Source: JANXDG01 sp964521665 (GTDB lineage Bacteria; Elusimicrobiota; Endomicrobiia; DTEH01). Taken from it: a DNA stretch of 52,263 bases. The stretch lies in contig CAZFSG010000005.1 of NCBI GenBank assembly GCA_964521665.1, positions 1 to 52,263 on the forward strand, written 5' to 3'. The notes below the pieces were generated by a model that searched no databases, was not told where the DNA came from, and saw only the letters and a list, made by a program, of their open reading frames with translations. Shown here in pieces: positions 39,934-48,233 of this stretch. Position numbers and translations under genes: made by a program. Each line of letters starts with the position of its first letter. Within the stretch, counting starts at the first letter, position 1.

Positions 39934-41484
39934 ATGAATTGGATTATGTTAATTATTAGTATAATATTAAGTTTTTTCTTAGGATATTTAATAAGATACC
40001 TATATGGAAAGAAAGCATTATCTTCAGCTGAGATGCAAGCAAAAAAAATTTTAGAAGATGCAAAAAAAACTGCAGAAGAAGAACTTAAAAAAGCAAGACA
40101 AGAAGCAAAATATATTGTTGAAAGAGAAAAAATTGAGTTTGAACGTTCAATTAGGGAGGAAAAACAAGAGCTTCTTAGTTGGGAGAAGAGGTTAAGATAT
40201 AAAGAAGAAAATTTGGATAAAAAATATGAAATTATTGAAAGGAAAGAAAAAGAATTGTATGAAAAAGAAAATAGATTAAAACAACAGAGTTTAAAAATTG
40301 AAGAAGATAGAAAACAGTTGTATCAGCAAATAGAAAAACAAAGACAACTCTTAGAAAAAATTTCGAACCTTACTCAAGAAGAAGCAAAAAAAATATTGTT
40401 TCAAAGTTTAGAAGAAGAAGTAAAAAATGAGTTTGCAGTAAAATTAAAAAAATATGAAGATGAATTTAAAGAAACAATAGATAAAAAAGCAAAAGAGTTA
40501 TTATCTGTTGCAATACAACGTGTTGCTTCTGAAGTAGCGTCAGATAATACAACAACTATAATTCAAATTCCTGACGAACTTAAAGGAAGAATTATAGGAA
40601 GGGAAGGAAGAAATATAAGAATTTTTGAACAACTTACCGGTGTTGATGTAATTGTAGATGATACACCCGAATGTATAGTTATTTCTTCTTTTGATCCAGT
40701 AAGAAGAGAGATTGCAAAAATTGCTATGGAAAAATTAGTACAAGATAGTAGAATTCAACCTGCAAGAATCGAAGAAATAGTTAATAAAACAAAAGAAGAG
40801 TTTGAAGAATATATTAAAAAAATTGGTGAAGATGCTGCTATAGAAGTTGGAGTGTTAGGATTACATCCAGAAATTTTGAAACTTTTAGGTAAACTAAAGT
40901 TTAGAACTTCTTATGGACAAAATCAACTTCAACATACAAAAGAAGTTGCTATTATAGCAGGAGCAATTGCTGGCGAACTTGGCGCAGATATAAATTTTTG
41001 TAAAAAAGCAGGTTTGCTACATGATATTGGTAAAGCAGTCAGCCATGAAGTTGAAGGAGCACACCATCAGATCTCAGCTGATATTGCAAGAAGATATGGT
41101 GAATCTGATAAAATGATTAACGCAATTTTATCTCATCATGAGGGAATAGAAGAACCAAAAAGTATAGAAGCGTTTATTTTGGCTGCAGCAGATGCTATTT
41201 CTGCATCACGACCTGGAGCAAGACAGGATACTGTAGAACATTATATTAAACGTATAGAAAAAATTGAAGAGATAGCAAAATCATTTCGTGGTGTTGAAAA
41301 TGTTTATGCAATATATGCAGGAAGAGAAGTTCGTGTTATGGTACAACCGGATAAAATTAGTGATGCCCAACTTAAAGTTTTAGCATATGATATATCAAGA
41401 AAAATTGAGAAAGAACTTGACTATCCTGGACAAATAAAAGTTGTAGTTATAAGGGAAGTTAGAGCAGAAGATTATGCTAGGTAA
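39934..41484 (+). CDS. rny: Ribonuclease Y
   Basis: A membrane-anchored endoribonuclease that initiates mRNA decay. N-terminal helix (ILSFFLGYLIRYLYG, residues about 10-24), a 180-residue Lys/Glu coiled coil, a KH domain (IIQIPDELKGRIIGREGRNI then TGVDVIVDDTPECIVISSFD), and an HD domain with HTKEVAIIAGAIAGEL, LLHDIGKA (His363-Asp364) and ILSHHEG; the C-terminus is YPGQIKVVVIREVRAEDYAR. The length of 516 is standard. AAAGGAGAG before the ATG lies in DNA shared with repeat copy B, so the repeat flank probably contributes its expression signals. surE and uvrB follow closely. Confidence 0.97.
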   Translation: MNWIMLIISIILSFFLGYLIRYLYGKKALSSAEMQAKKILEDAKKTAEEELKKARQEAKYIVEREKIEFERSIREEKQELLSWEKRLRYKEENLDKKYEIIERKEKELYEKENRLKQQSLKIEEDRKQLYQQIEKQRQLLEKISNLTQEEAKKILFQSLEEEVKNEFAVKLKKYEDEFKETIDKKAKELLSVAIQRVASEVASDNTTTIIQIPDELKGRIIGREGRNIRIFEQLTGVDVIVDDTPECIVISSFDPVRREIAKIAMEKLVQDSRIQPARIEEIVNKTKEEFEEYIKKIGEDAAIEVGVLGLHPEILKLLGKLKFRTSYGQNQLQHTKEVAIIAGAIAGELGADINFCKKAGLLHDIGKAVSHEVEGAHHQISADIARRYGESDKMINAILSHHEGIEEPKSIEAFILAAADAISASRPGARQDTVEHYIKRIEKIEEIAKSFRGVENVYAIYAGREVRVMVQPDKISDAQLKVLAYDISRKIEKELDYPGQIKVVVIREVRAEDYAR

Positions 41485-41505
41485 TTAGCCATTAAAATCT
41501 ATTTT

Positions 41506-42264
41506 ATGAAAAAATATAAGATATTAATAACAAACGATGATGGTTTGTTCAGTTTTGGTCTTTTACCATTGGTTAAAGAATTATCAAAAATAGGTGAATT
41601 ATGTGTGGTAATACCTGAAAAGGATAGTTCTGCAATAAGCCATTCATTAACCTTATTTTTTCCTGTAAGAGTTAAAGAAGTCAGTTTAAATGGATACAAA
41701 ATAAAAGTTGTATCAGGAACACCAGCTGATTGTGTTAGGTTAGGGATAATTGAGTTTCAGAAAAATAAAACAGATATTGTTGTTGCTGGTATAAATCAAG
41801 GTCCTAATTTAGGTGGTGATGTTAATTATTCTGGAACAGTTGCTGCTGCAAGAGAAGCTGTGTTTTTAAAAAGAACTGGTGTTGCAATATCATCTATTTC
41901 TAAAAATTACGATATGGTTGCAAAAATTTCTAAAAATATTATTCAACATATTCTAAAAAGTGGATACAAAGGATTCTTAAATATAAATTTTCCAAAAAAC
42001 AAACCTAAAGGTATAAAAATTACTGTTTTAGGAAACAGACAATACGAAGATATTGTTTATAAAAAATTTGATCCTGTAGGTCTTCCATATTACTGGTTAA
42101 AAAGTAAACTTATCTCAAACAAGCAAACAAATATAAAAAATACAGATGTTGACGCTGTAAAAAATGGATTTATTTCTGTTACACCATTAAGTTGGGATTT
42201 AACAAATTATAGAGAACTTGATGTGATAAAGAAGATATTTAAAAAAGATTTTTTTAAAAAATGA
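41506..42264 (+). CDS. surE: 5'/3'-nucleotidase SurE
   Basis: A survival protein that dephosphorylates nucleoside monophosphates. KYKILITNDDGLFSFGLLPL carries the metal-binding Asp pair, then CVVIPEKDSSAISHSLT with the active-site Ser, SGTPADCVRLGI, DIVVAGINQGPNLGGDVNYS with the metal-binding Asn, and GTVAAAREAVFL. It has 252 residues, the family's usual size. It overlaps uvrB by 4 nt. surE next to rny or to DNA repair genes has no known mechanistic meaning. Confidence 0.96.
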   Translation: MKKYKILITNDDGLFSFGLLPLVKELSKIGELCVVIPEKDSSAISHSLTLFFPVRVKEVSLNGYKIKVVSGTPADCVRLGIIEFQKNKTDIVVAGINQGPNLGGDVNYSGTVAAAREAVFLKRTGVAISSISKNYDMVAKISKNIIQHILKSGYKGFLNINFPKNKPKGIKITVLGNRQYEDIVYKKFDPVGLPYYWLKSKLISNKQTNIKNTDVDAVKNGFISVTPLSWDLTNYRELDVIKKIFKKDFFKK

Positions 42265-44243
42265 AGTTTAAACTTGTTTCAAAATTTAAACCTTCAGGGG
42301 ACCAACCTAAAGCTATAAAACAACTTGTTGAAGGTATAAAAAAAGGATATAAACATCAAGTGTTACTTGGTGTTACTGGTTCTGGTAAAACATTTACTTT
42401 AGCAAATGTGATAGCAAAAGTACAAAAACCTACACTTGTTATCTCACATAACAAAACTTTAGCTGCACAACTTTATTCTGAATTTAAGGAATTTTTTCCT
42501 GAAAATGCAGTTGAGTACTTTATATCTTATTATGATTATTATCAACCAGAAGCATATATTCCGGAAACTGATACGTATATAGAAAAAGATGCATCAATTA
42601 ATGAACAAATTGATAGATTAAGATTAAAAGCTACAACAAGTTTGTTATCTCGGGATGATGTAATAGTTGTAGCATCAGTTTCTTGTATTTATAACATTGG
42701 TTCTCCAGAAGATTTTAAAAATCTGTGTGTATATCTTGAAGTTGGCAAAAAAACTTCAATAGAGTTTTTAACAAACGAACTTGTTAAAATAAGATATGAA
42801 AGGAATAATATTGATTTTAAAAGAAATACTTTTAGGTATCAAGGTAACATTATAGACATTTGGCCATCATATTTAGAAAATTATATCCGTGTTAGGATTG
42901 AAGACAACGAAATTGTTTATATAAAAGAATATAAACCATTGACAAATCAGTTTTTAACAGAACATAAAAAATTTTATATTTATCCAGCAAGCCATTTTGT
43001 TACAACACCGCCAAAATTTGAAGAAGCACTAAAGAATATAAAAGAAGAGTTAAAAGAAAGAGTTGAATATTTTAAATCGCAAAACAAACTTTTAGAAGCA
43101 GAAAGAATTTACAGAAGAACAATGAATGATTTAGAACTACTTGAGACAACAGGATTTTGTCATGGTATTGAAAATTATTCACGCCATCTTTCTGGCAGAA
43201 AACCTGGTGAACGACCCGGATGTCTTATAGATTATTTTCCTAAAGATTTTTTGTGTATAATAGATGAATCACATGTTACAATACCACAAATTTATGGTAT
43301 GTATGAAGGAGATAGGTCAAGAAAACAAACTCTGGTAGATTATGGTTTTAGACTACCTTCTGCTTTAGATAACAGACCACTAAAATTTGATGAGTTTTTA
43401 GGACTACTTAATTACGTAATTTATTCTTCGGCAACACCTGGAGAATGGGAAATAAAAATTTCTAAAAATCGTGTTGTTGAACAAATTATACGTCCAACAG
43501 GTCTTGTTGACCCTCCTGTAGAAATTAAACCTGCTAAAACACAAGTTGAAGATGTTAAAAAAGAAATAAACAAAGTTGTTAAAGAAAAAGGACGTGTATT
43601 AGTTAATACATTAACAAAACGTACTGCTGAAGATTTAGCAGAGTATTTATTATCACAGAATTATCGTGTAAAATACATACATTCTGACTTAGATGCTCTT
43701 ACAAGGATTAATATAATAAAAGATTTAAGAAAGGGTGAATTTGATGTTTTAGTAGGAGTTAATTTATTAAGGGAGGGGTTGGACCTGCCTGAAGTAACAC
43801 TTGTTGCAATTTTTGATGCTGACAAGGAAGGATTTTTAAGAAATGAAACAACTTTGATACAACTTGCAGGACGTGCTGCAAGAAACATAAATAGCAAAAT
43901 TATCTTGTATGCAGATAAAATAACAACTTCTATAAAAAAAGCTGTAGATGAAATGGAACGCAGAAGAAATTTACAACTTGAATATAATAAAAAACATAAT
44001 ATAACACCAAAAAGTATAGTAAAAGCAGTAAAAGAATATGAAGAGTTTCAATACATCACAAGGAAAAAACATTACTATGAAGTAAGTGATATAAAATTAG
44101 AATATTTATCTAAACAAAATATTCCTCAATTGATTAAATTTTTTGAACAAGAAATGAAAAAAGCTGCTGATATACTTGATTTTGAAACCGCAATTATGTA
44201 TAGAGAAAAAATAAAAGAACTGAAAGAATTAATGGTTAAGTAA
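42261..44243 (+). CDS. uvrB: Excinuclease ABC subunit B
   Basis: The damage-verifying helicase of nucleotide excision repair. Walker A LGVTGSGKTFT (36-46), HNKTLAAQLYSEFKEFFPEN, the beta-hairpin YYDYYQPEAYIPETDTYIEK, the UvrA-binding domain, CIIDESHVTIPQIYGMYEGD (Walker B), YSSATPGEWE, helicase motifs VNTLTKRTAEDLAEYL, HSDLDALTRI, GVNLLREGLDLPEV, DADKEGFLRNETTLIQ, AGRAARN and a C-terminal UVR motif (IKFFEQEMKKAADILDFETA). The length of 660 is full. It starts with ATGA overlap on surE. Confidence 0.98.
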   Translation: MKFKLVSKFKPSGDQPKAIKQLVEGIKKGYKHQVLLGVTGSGKTFTLANVIAKVQKPTLVISHNKTLAAQLYSEFKEFFPENAVEYFISYYDYYQPEAYIPETDTYIEKDASINEQIDRLRLKATTSLLSRDDVIVVASVSCIYNIGSPEDFKNLCVYLEVGKKTSIEFLTNELVKIRYERNNIDFKRNTFRYQGNIIDIWPSYLENYIRVRIEDNEIVYIKEYKPLTNQFLTEHKKFYIYPASHFVTTPPKFEEALKNIKEELKERVEYFKSQNKLLEAERIYRRTMNDLELLETTGFCHGIENYSRHLSGRKPGERPGCLIDYFPKDFLCIIDESHVTIPQIYGMYEGDRSRKQTLVDYGFRLPSALDNRPLKFDEFLGLLNYVIYSSATPGEWEIKISKNRVVEQIIRPTGLVDPPVEIKPAKTQVEDVKKEINKVVKEKGRVLVNTLTKRTAEDLAEYLLSQNYRVKYIHSDLDALTRINIIKDLRKGEFDVLVGVNLLREGLDLPEVTLVAIFDADKEGFLRNETTLIQLAGRAARNINSKIILYADKITTSIKKAVDEMERRRNLQLEYNKKHNITPKSIVKAVKEYEEFQYITRKKHYYEVSDIKLEYLSKQNIPQLIKFFEQEMKKAADILDFETAIMYREKIKELKELMVK

Positions 44244-44303
44244 GGGATAAATTAGAGACATCACTATTTGAAGTAAAAATTGTCCTTATATCTCCAGAAT
44301 AAA

Positions 44304-45167
44304 ATGAAAATAAAACTTGATAGAAAAAATTTTGTATCTATTGTAAAACAAGCGTTAGAAGAAGATATTGGTAATGGTGATATTACGACAGAGAATATAA
44401 TCCCGCCAACATTAAAAATTAAAGCAAAAATTGTTGCTGAAGAAAAATGTATAGTATGTGGCCTTCCTGTAGCAAAAGAGGTGTTTAAGAGGTTAGATAA
44501 AGGAATTTCTTGGCGAGCAAAAGTGTCTGATGGTGATGTTGTTAAACCAAAAAAAGAAGTTGCAGAAATTTATGGTTCTGCAAGAGCGATACTTGCTGGT
44601 GAACGTGTAGCACTAAATTTCTTGCAACATTTGAGTGGTATTGCTACTTATACTAACAAATTTGTAAAACTTGCAAAAAATAAGTTTGAAATATACGATA
44701 CTAGAAAAACACACCCTGGATTAAGATACCTTGAAAAATATGCTGTAGTTGTAGGTGGAGGAAAAAATCATAGATTTAAACTTGATGATATGGTTTTAGT
44801 TAAAGATAATCATATAAAGGCTTGTGAACTTAATAAACTTCCTATTGAAGAGATTTTATATCGGATGAAACAAAGATTGGATTACACATCTGATGTAGAA
44901 ATTGAATGTTGTAATTTAAGAGAAGTAAAACTTGCATTAAAAATAAAACCTGACATTATTATGTTGGACAATATGAGTTTTGATCAACTAAAGAAAGCAA
45001 TAAAAATTATCAGAAAAAATTTGCCAAAAACAAAAATAGAAGTGTCTGGTAAAATTGATGAACAAAAAATAAAGAAGTTAAGAAGATTAGATATTGATTT
45101 TGTTTCTGTTGGCAAAATAACACATTCTGCAAAAGATATAAGTTTTTCTTTAGAAGTTGTAAAATAA
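44304..45167 (+). CDS. nadC: Nicotinate-nucleotide pyrophosphorylase (quinolinate phosphoribosyltransferase)
   Basis: It makes nicotinate mononucleotide from quinolinate and PRPP in de novo NAD synthesis. Motifs: LEEDIGNGDITTENIIPP, AEEKCIVCGLPVAKEVF, GERVALNFLQHLSGIAT, YDTRKTHPGLRYLEKYAV, GGGKNHRFKLDDMVLVKDNH, VEIECCNLREV, IMLDNMSFDQL and VSGKIDEQKIKKL. ATG 44304 gives 287 residues, the normal length; an in-frame TTG at 44280 would add eight unsupported residues. Sixty bases separate it from uvrB with no clear signal in them. Confidence 0.96.
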   Translation: MKIKLDRKNFVSIVKQALEEDIGNGDITTENIIPPTLKIKAKIVAEEKCIVCGLPVAKEVFKRLDKGISWRAKVSDGDVVKPKKEVAEIYGSARAILAGERVALNFLQHLSGIATYTNKFVKLAKNKFEIYDTRKTHPGLRYLEKYAVVVGGGKNHRFKLDDMVLVKDNHIKACELNKLPIEEILYRMKQRLDYTSDVEIECCNLREVKLALKIKPDIIMLDNMSFDQLKKAIKIIRKNLPKTKIEVSGKIDEQKIKKLRRLDIDFVSVGKITHSAKDISFSLEVVK

Positions 45168-45230
45168 ATAATTATTTAAAAAGTTTATGATTCTGTCTAC
45201 CTAATTTAGATAAAATTTTATTTTTATCTG

Positions 45231-45917
45231 ATGGAAACTAAAAAAGGTATTTTATATGTAGTTTCAACACCAATCGGAAATATCGAAGATATTACCTACC
45301 GCGCAGTAAAAATTTTATCTGAAGTAGATTTAATTCTTTGCGAGGATACAAGAAAAACAAAAATTTTGTTGGGTCATTATAATATATCCACACCATTAAA
45401 AAGTTATTATAATTATATTGAGAAAAAAAGGATAAAAGAAGTAATACCTTATCTCCAACAAGGACATAAAGTAGCGTTAGTATCAAACGCTGGGACACCT
45501 GCTATTTCAGACCCCGGATTTTTAATTATCAAAGAATGTATTGAAAACAATATAAAGGTAGTTCCTATACCAGGTGCAACAGCGTTTATTCCTGCGGTAG
45601 TATGTTCAGGTTTACCTTTACATAAAATTTTTTTTGTAGGTTTTTTACCAAAAAAAACTGGTAAAATCAAAAAATTGTTTGAAGAAATCAAAGGATTAAA
45701 AGAAACAACTGTGGTATTTTATGAATCACCGCATAGAATTAAAAAAACTTTAGAGTTATTACTAACAATATTAAATCCTGAATTACCCTGTGTTATTGCA
45801 CGAGAATTAACTAAAATTTATGAAGAGTTTATTCGTGGAACAATTAAAGAAGTTTATGAAAAAATTTTTTCAGGGGAACCTAAAGGTGAGTTTGTAGTAA
45901 TGATTTATTTGCAATAA
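45231..45917 (+). CDS. rsmI: 16S rRNA (cytidine-2'-O)-methyltransferase RsmI
   Basis: It methylates the 2'-OH of C1402 in 16S rRNA with SAM. The TP-methylase fold is shown by LYVVSTPIGNIEDITYRAVK, ILCEDTRKTKILLGHY, KVALVSNAGTPAISDPGFLI, VVPIPGATAFIPAVVCSGLP, FFVGFLPKK and VFYESPHRIKKTLELL, with IARELTKIYEEFIRGTI near the end. At 228 residues it stops directly after the methylase domain and lacks the short C-terminal extension of the E. coli protein (286), as is common in other phyla. argC starts 6 nt downstream. Confidence 0.96.
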   Translation: METKKGILYVVSTPIGNIEDITYRAVKILSEVDLILCEDTRKTKILLGHYNISTPLKSYYNYIEKKRIKEVIPYLQQGHKVALVSNAGTPAISDPGFLIIKECIENNIKVVPIPGATAFIPAVVCSGLPLHKIFFVGFLPKKTGKIKKLFEEIKGLKETTVVFYESPHRIKKTLELLLTILNPELPCVIARELTKIYEEFIRGTIKEVYEKIFSGEPKGEFVVMIYLQ

Positions 45918-45923
45918 AATAAT

Positions 45924-46973
45924 ATGAAAACAATATCTATAGTTGGAACTTCAGGAATAACTGCTACAGAATTAATAAAAATACTTGTGAACCACAAAAA
46001 AATAAAAATAAAATATTTATTAACATCTTCTCCATTGACTTCATTACAAACTGAGTTTGAAATGTTTAAAAAAAATTATAGGTTGAGTAAAGACGTTGAA
46101 TTGTTACCAACCTATGACGAGAAAACATATAAATTATTAGAAAAAATTGATTTAATTTTTTTATGTTTACCCCATAAAGTATCAATGGAATTTGTTAAAA
46201 AGGTTTTGGACGCCTTGGGTGAAAAACGACTACCTAAAATAATAGACTTAAGTGCTGATTTCCGTATAAAAAATGTTAAATTATATGAACAATTTTATAA
46301 AACTTCACATATTATTCCACATTTTGTAAAAAAATTTGTTTATGGTTTACCTGAGATGAATGAAAAAATAAGACAGAAAATAAAAAATGCAAATTTTGTA
46401 GCAAATCCTGGTTGCTATCCCACAACTGTAATTTTAGGTTTAGCACCAATTGTAAAATTTGCTGAAGAAATAATTGTAGATGCAAAGAGTGGTTATTCAG
46501 GTGGTGGGAAAAAACTTGTTGAAGAGTACGAGGGTTATGGCGGAAATAATACATATCCTTATTCAGCTTCAGGAGAACACAGACATTTACCTGAAATTGA
46601 AGAACAACTTTCTTTACTTGCACACAAAAACATAAAAATTGTTTTTACACCACATGTTGTACCTCAATATCAAGGAATGTTAACGACAATATATGTTAAA
46701 ATTAATAAACTACAGATTACACTTCATAATCTGTATGAAATATATAAGAAATATTATAAAAATTGTAAGTTTATAAAAATTTTGTCAATAGGTGAGTTGC
46801 CACAAACAAAAAATGTTATAAAAACAAATTTTTGTGAAATAGGGTTTGCTAAAGAAAATAATTGGATAAAAATTTTTGTTGCTATTGATAATTTGATCAA
46901 AGGTGCAGTAGGACAATCTGTACAAAATATGAATTTAATGTTTGGGTTTGAAGAAACCGAAGGATTGATTTAA
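45924..46973 (+). CDS. argC: N-acetyl-gamma-glutamyl-phosphate reductase
   Basis: Third step of arginine/ornithine synthesis, reducing acetylglutamyl phosphate with NADPH. SIVGTSGITATELIKILVNH is a slightly altered Rossmann entry (usual G-A-S-G-Y replaced by G-T-S-G-I), then LPHKVSMEFVKKV, IIDLSADFRIKN, VYGLPEMNE, VANPGCYPTTVILGLAPIVK with the catalytic Cys, DAKSGYSGGGKKL, EHRHLPEIEEQLS and VFTPHVVPQYQGMLTTIYV. The length of 349 is typical. argJ follows after 67 nt, the usual partner. Confidence 0.96.
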   Translation: MKTISIVGTSGITATELIKILVNHKKIKIKYLLTSSPLTSLQTEFEMFKKNYRLSKDVELLPTYDEKTYKLLEKIDLIFLCLPHKVSMEFVKKVLDALGEKRLPKIIDLSADFRIKNVKLYEQFYKTSHIIPHFVKKFVYGLPEMNEKIRQKIKNANFVANPGCYPTTVILGLAPIVKFAEEIIVDAKSGYSGGGKKLVEEYEGYGGNNTYPYSASGEHRHLPEIEEQLSLLAHKNIKIVFTPHVVPQYQGMLTTIYVKINKLQITLHNLYEIYKKYYKNCKFIKILSIGELPQTKNVIKTNFCEIGFAKENNWIKIFVAIDNLIKGAVGQSVQNMNLMFGFEETEGLI

Positions 46974-47040
46974 GTAGGAATGAGGCTGAATTAATAAAGT
47001 TTATTGAGTTGTAGGGTTTGTGAGTTATAGAGTTAATAAT

Positions 47041-48231
47041 ATGAAAATAAAAGGGTATAAGTTTGCGAATCTTTCTTGTTTAATTGGAAATAATAAAAAA
47101 CTAAAATTGGGTTTAATTTATTTAGAAACATTAGGACGATGTGTTGCCTCGTTTACAACAAATATTTTGAAATCAAACTCTATTATTGTTTCACAAAAAC
47201 ATTTAAGAAAAACAAATGAGATAAAATGTATATTAACTAACTCAGGTTGTGCTAATACTGCTTGTGGTAAAGATGGAGTAAAATCTACAGAAGAAATTTG
47301 TGAATTTTTAGCAAATAAACTCGGTATCAAAAAGGAAATGGTTTTAATTGCATCAACAGGTGTTATAGGTGAACCTTTACCAAAAGAAGTTATTATTGAT
47401 TGTATACCACAATTGGTTTCTTCTCTTTCAAATAATAAAAATTCAGTCATAAAATTCGCAAAATCCATCCTTACAACTGATACAAAACCAAAAGTTGTAT
47501 ATAAAAAATTCAAAAATAATAATATCTTATGTATAGCAAAAGGTGCTGGTATGGTTGCACCAAAACTAAAATTATATAATCCACATGCAACAATGTTAGT
47601 TTTTTTACTTACAGATCTTTTTTTAGAGAGAAATTTAATGCAAAAATTGATGAATAGAACAATTATACCTATATTTAATTCTTTTTCAATTGATGGTGAT
47701 ACTTCGCCAAATGATACAATATTTTTTGTTTCATTAGTAAAAAATGAAAATAACTATAAATTAACAAAAAATGATTTCCAAAAATTATCTAAGATAATAG
47801 AAAAAGTATGCGAAGAAACAGTTAAAAAACTACTTTTTGATGGTGAAGGTGTAACAAAAGTTGTAAAAATTGTTATAGAAAATTGTCCTAAAAATCGTGC
47901 AGAAATTTTAGCAAAAACAATAAGTAATTCATTACTTGTAAAAACAGCAATTCATGGTGCTGACCCAAACTGGGGCAGAATCCTTGCTGCTATAGGGAGA
48001 AGTGGAATTAAGTTTAATATTAACAAAGTAGATATTTATATTGGTAAACATTGTGTAGTTAAAGATGGGAACAGTAATTTTGTAAATGATAATGTTGTGA
48101 GAAAAACAATGTTAAAAAACTTTTTTGAAATAAGAATAAATATGAAATGCAGAAAAACAACAAATTTTATTTTTTACACTACAGACTTGTCAAAAAAATA
48201 TGTGGATATAAATTCAAAATATAAAACATAA
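47041..48231 (+). CDS. argJ: Glutamate N-acetyltransferase (bifunctional ArgJ type)
   Basis: ArgJ moves the acetyl group from acetylornithine to glutamate, recycling it in arginine synthesis. GLIYLETLGRCVASFTTNIL, ILTNSGCANTACGKDG, MVLIASTGVIGEPLP, KGAGMVAP, the nucleophile in ATMLVFLLTDL (autocleavage before Thr gives two chains), NSFSIDGDTSPNDTIFF and HGADPNWGRILAAIGRSG are present. About six extra residues lie between GMVAP and ATML compared with the usual GMIxPNMATML spacing. The length is 396 from ATG 47041; an earlier in-frame alternative start at 47020 lacks support. Ornithine from this pathway could also feed polyamine synthesis. Confidence 0.94.
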   Translation: MKIKGYKFANLSCLIGNNKKLKLGLIYLETLGRCVASFTTNILKSNSIIVSQKHLRKTNEIKCILTNSGCANTACGKDGVKSTEEICEFLANKLGIKKEMVLIASTGVIGEPLPKEVIIDCIPQLVSSLSNNKNSVIKFAKSILTTDTKPKVVYKKFKNNNILCIAKGAGMVAPKLKLYNPHATMLVFLLTDLFLERNLMQKLMNRTIIPIFNSFSIDGDTSPNDTIFFVSLVKNENNYKLTKNDFQKLSKIIEKVCEETVKKLLFDGEGVTKVVKIVIENCPKNRAEILAKTISNSLLVKTAIHGADPNWGRILAAIGRSGIKFNINKVDIYIGKHCVVKDGNSNFVNDNVVRKTMLKNFFEIRINMKCRKTTNFIFYTTDLSKKYVDINSKYKT

Positions 48232-48233
48232 TT

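Noticed and set aside
44244..44303. A terminator between uvrB and nadC (TAAGGGATAA and TTGTCCTTAT).
   Set aside because: The possible arms have mismatches and no T-run follows, so it is too weak to call.
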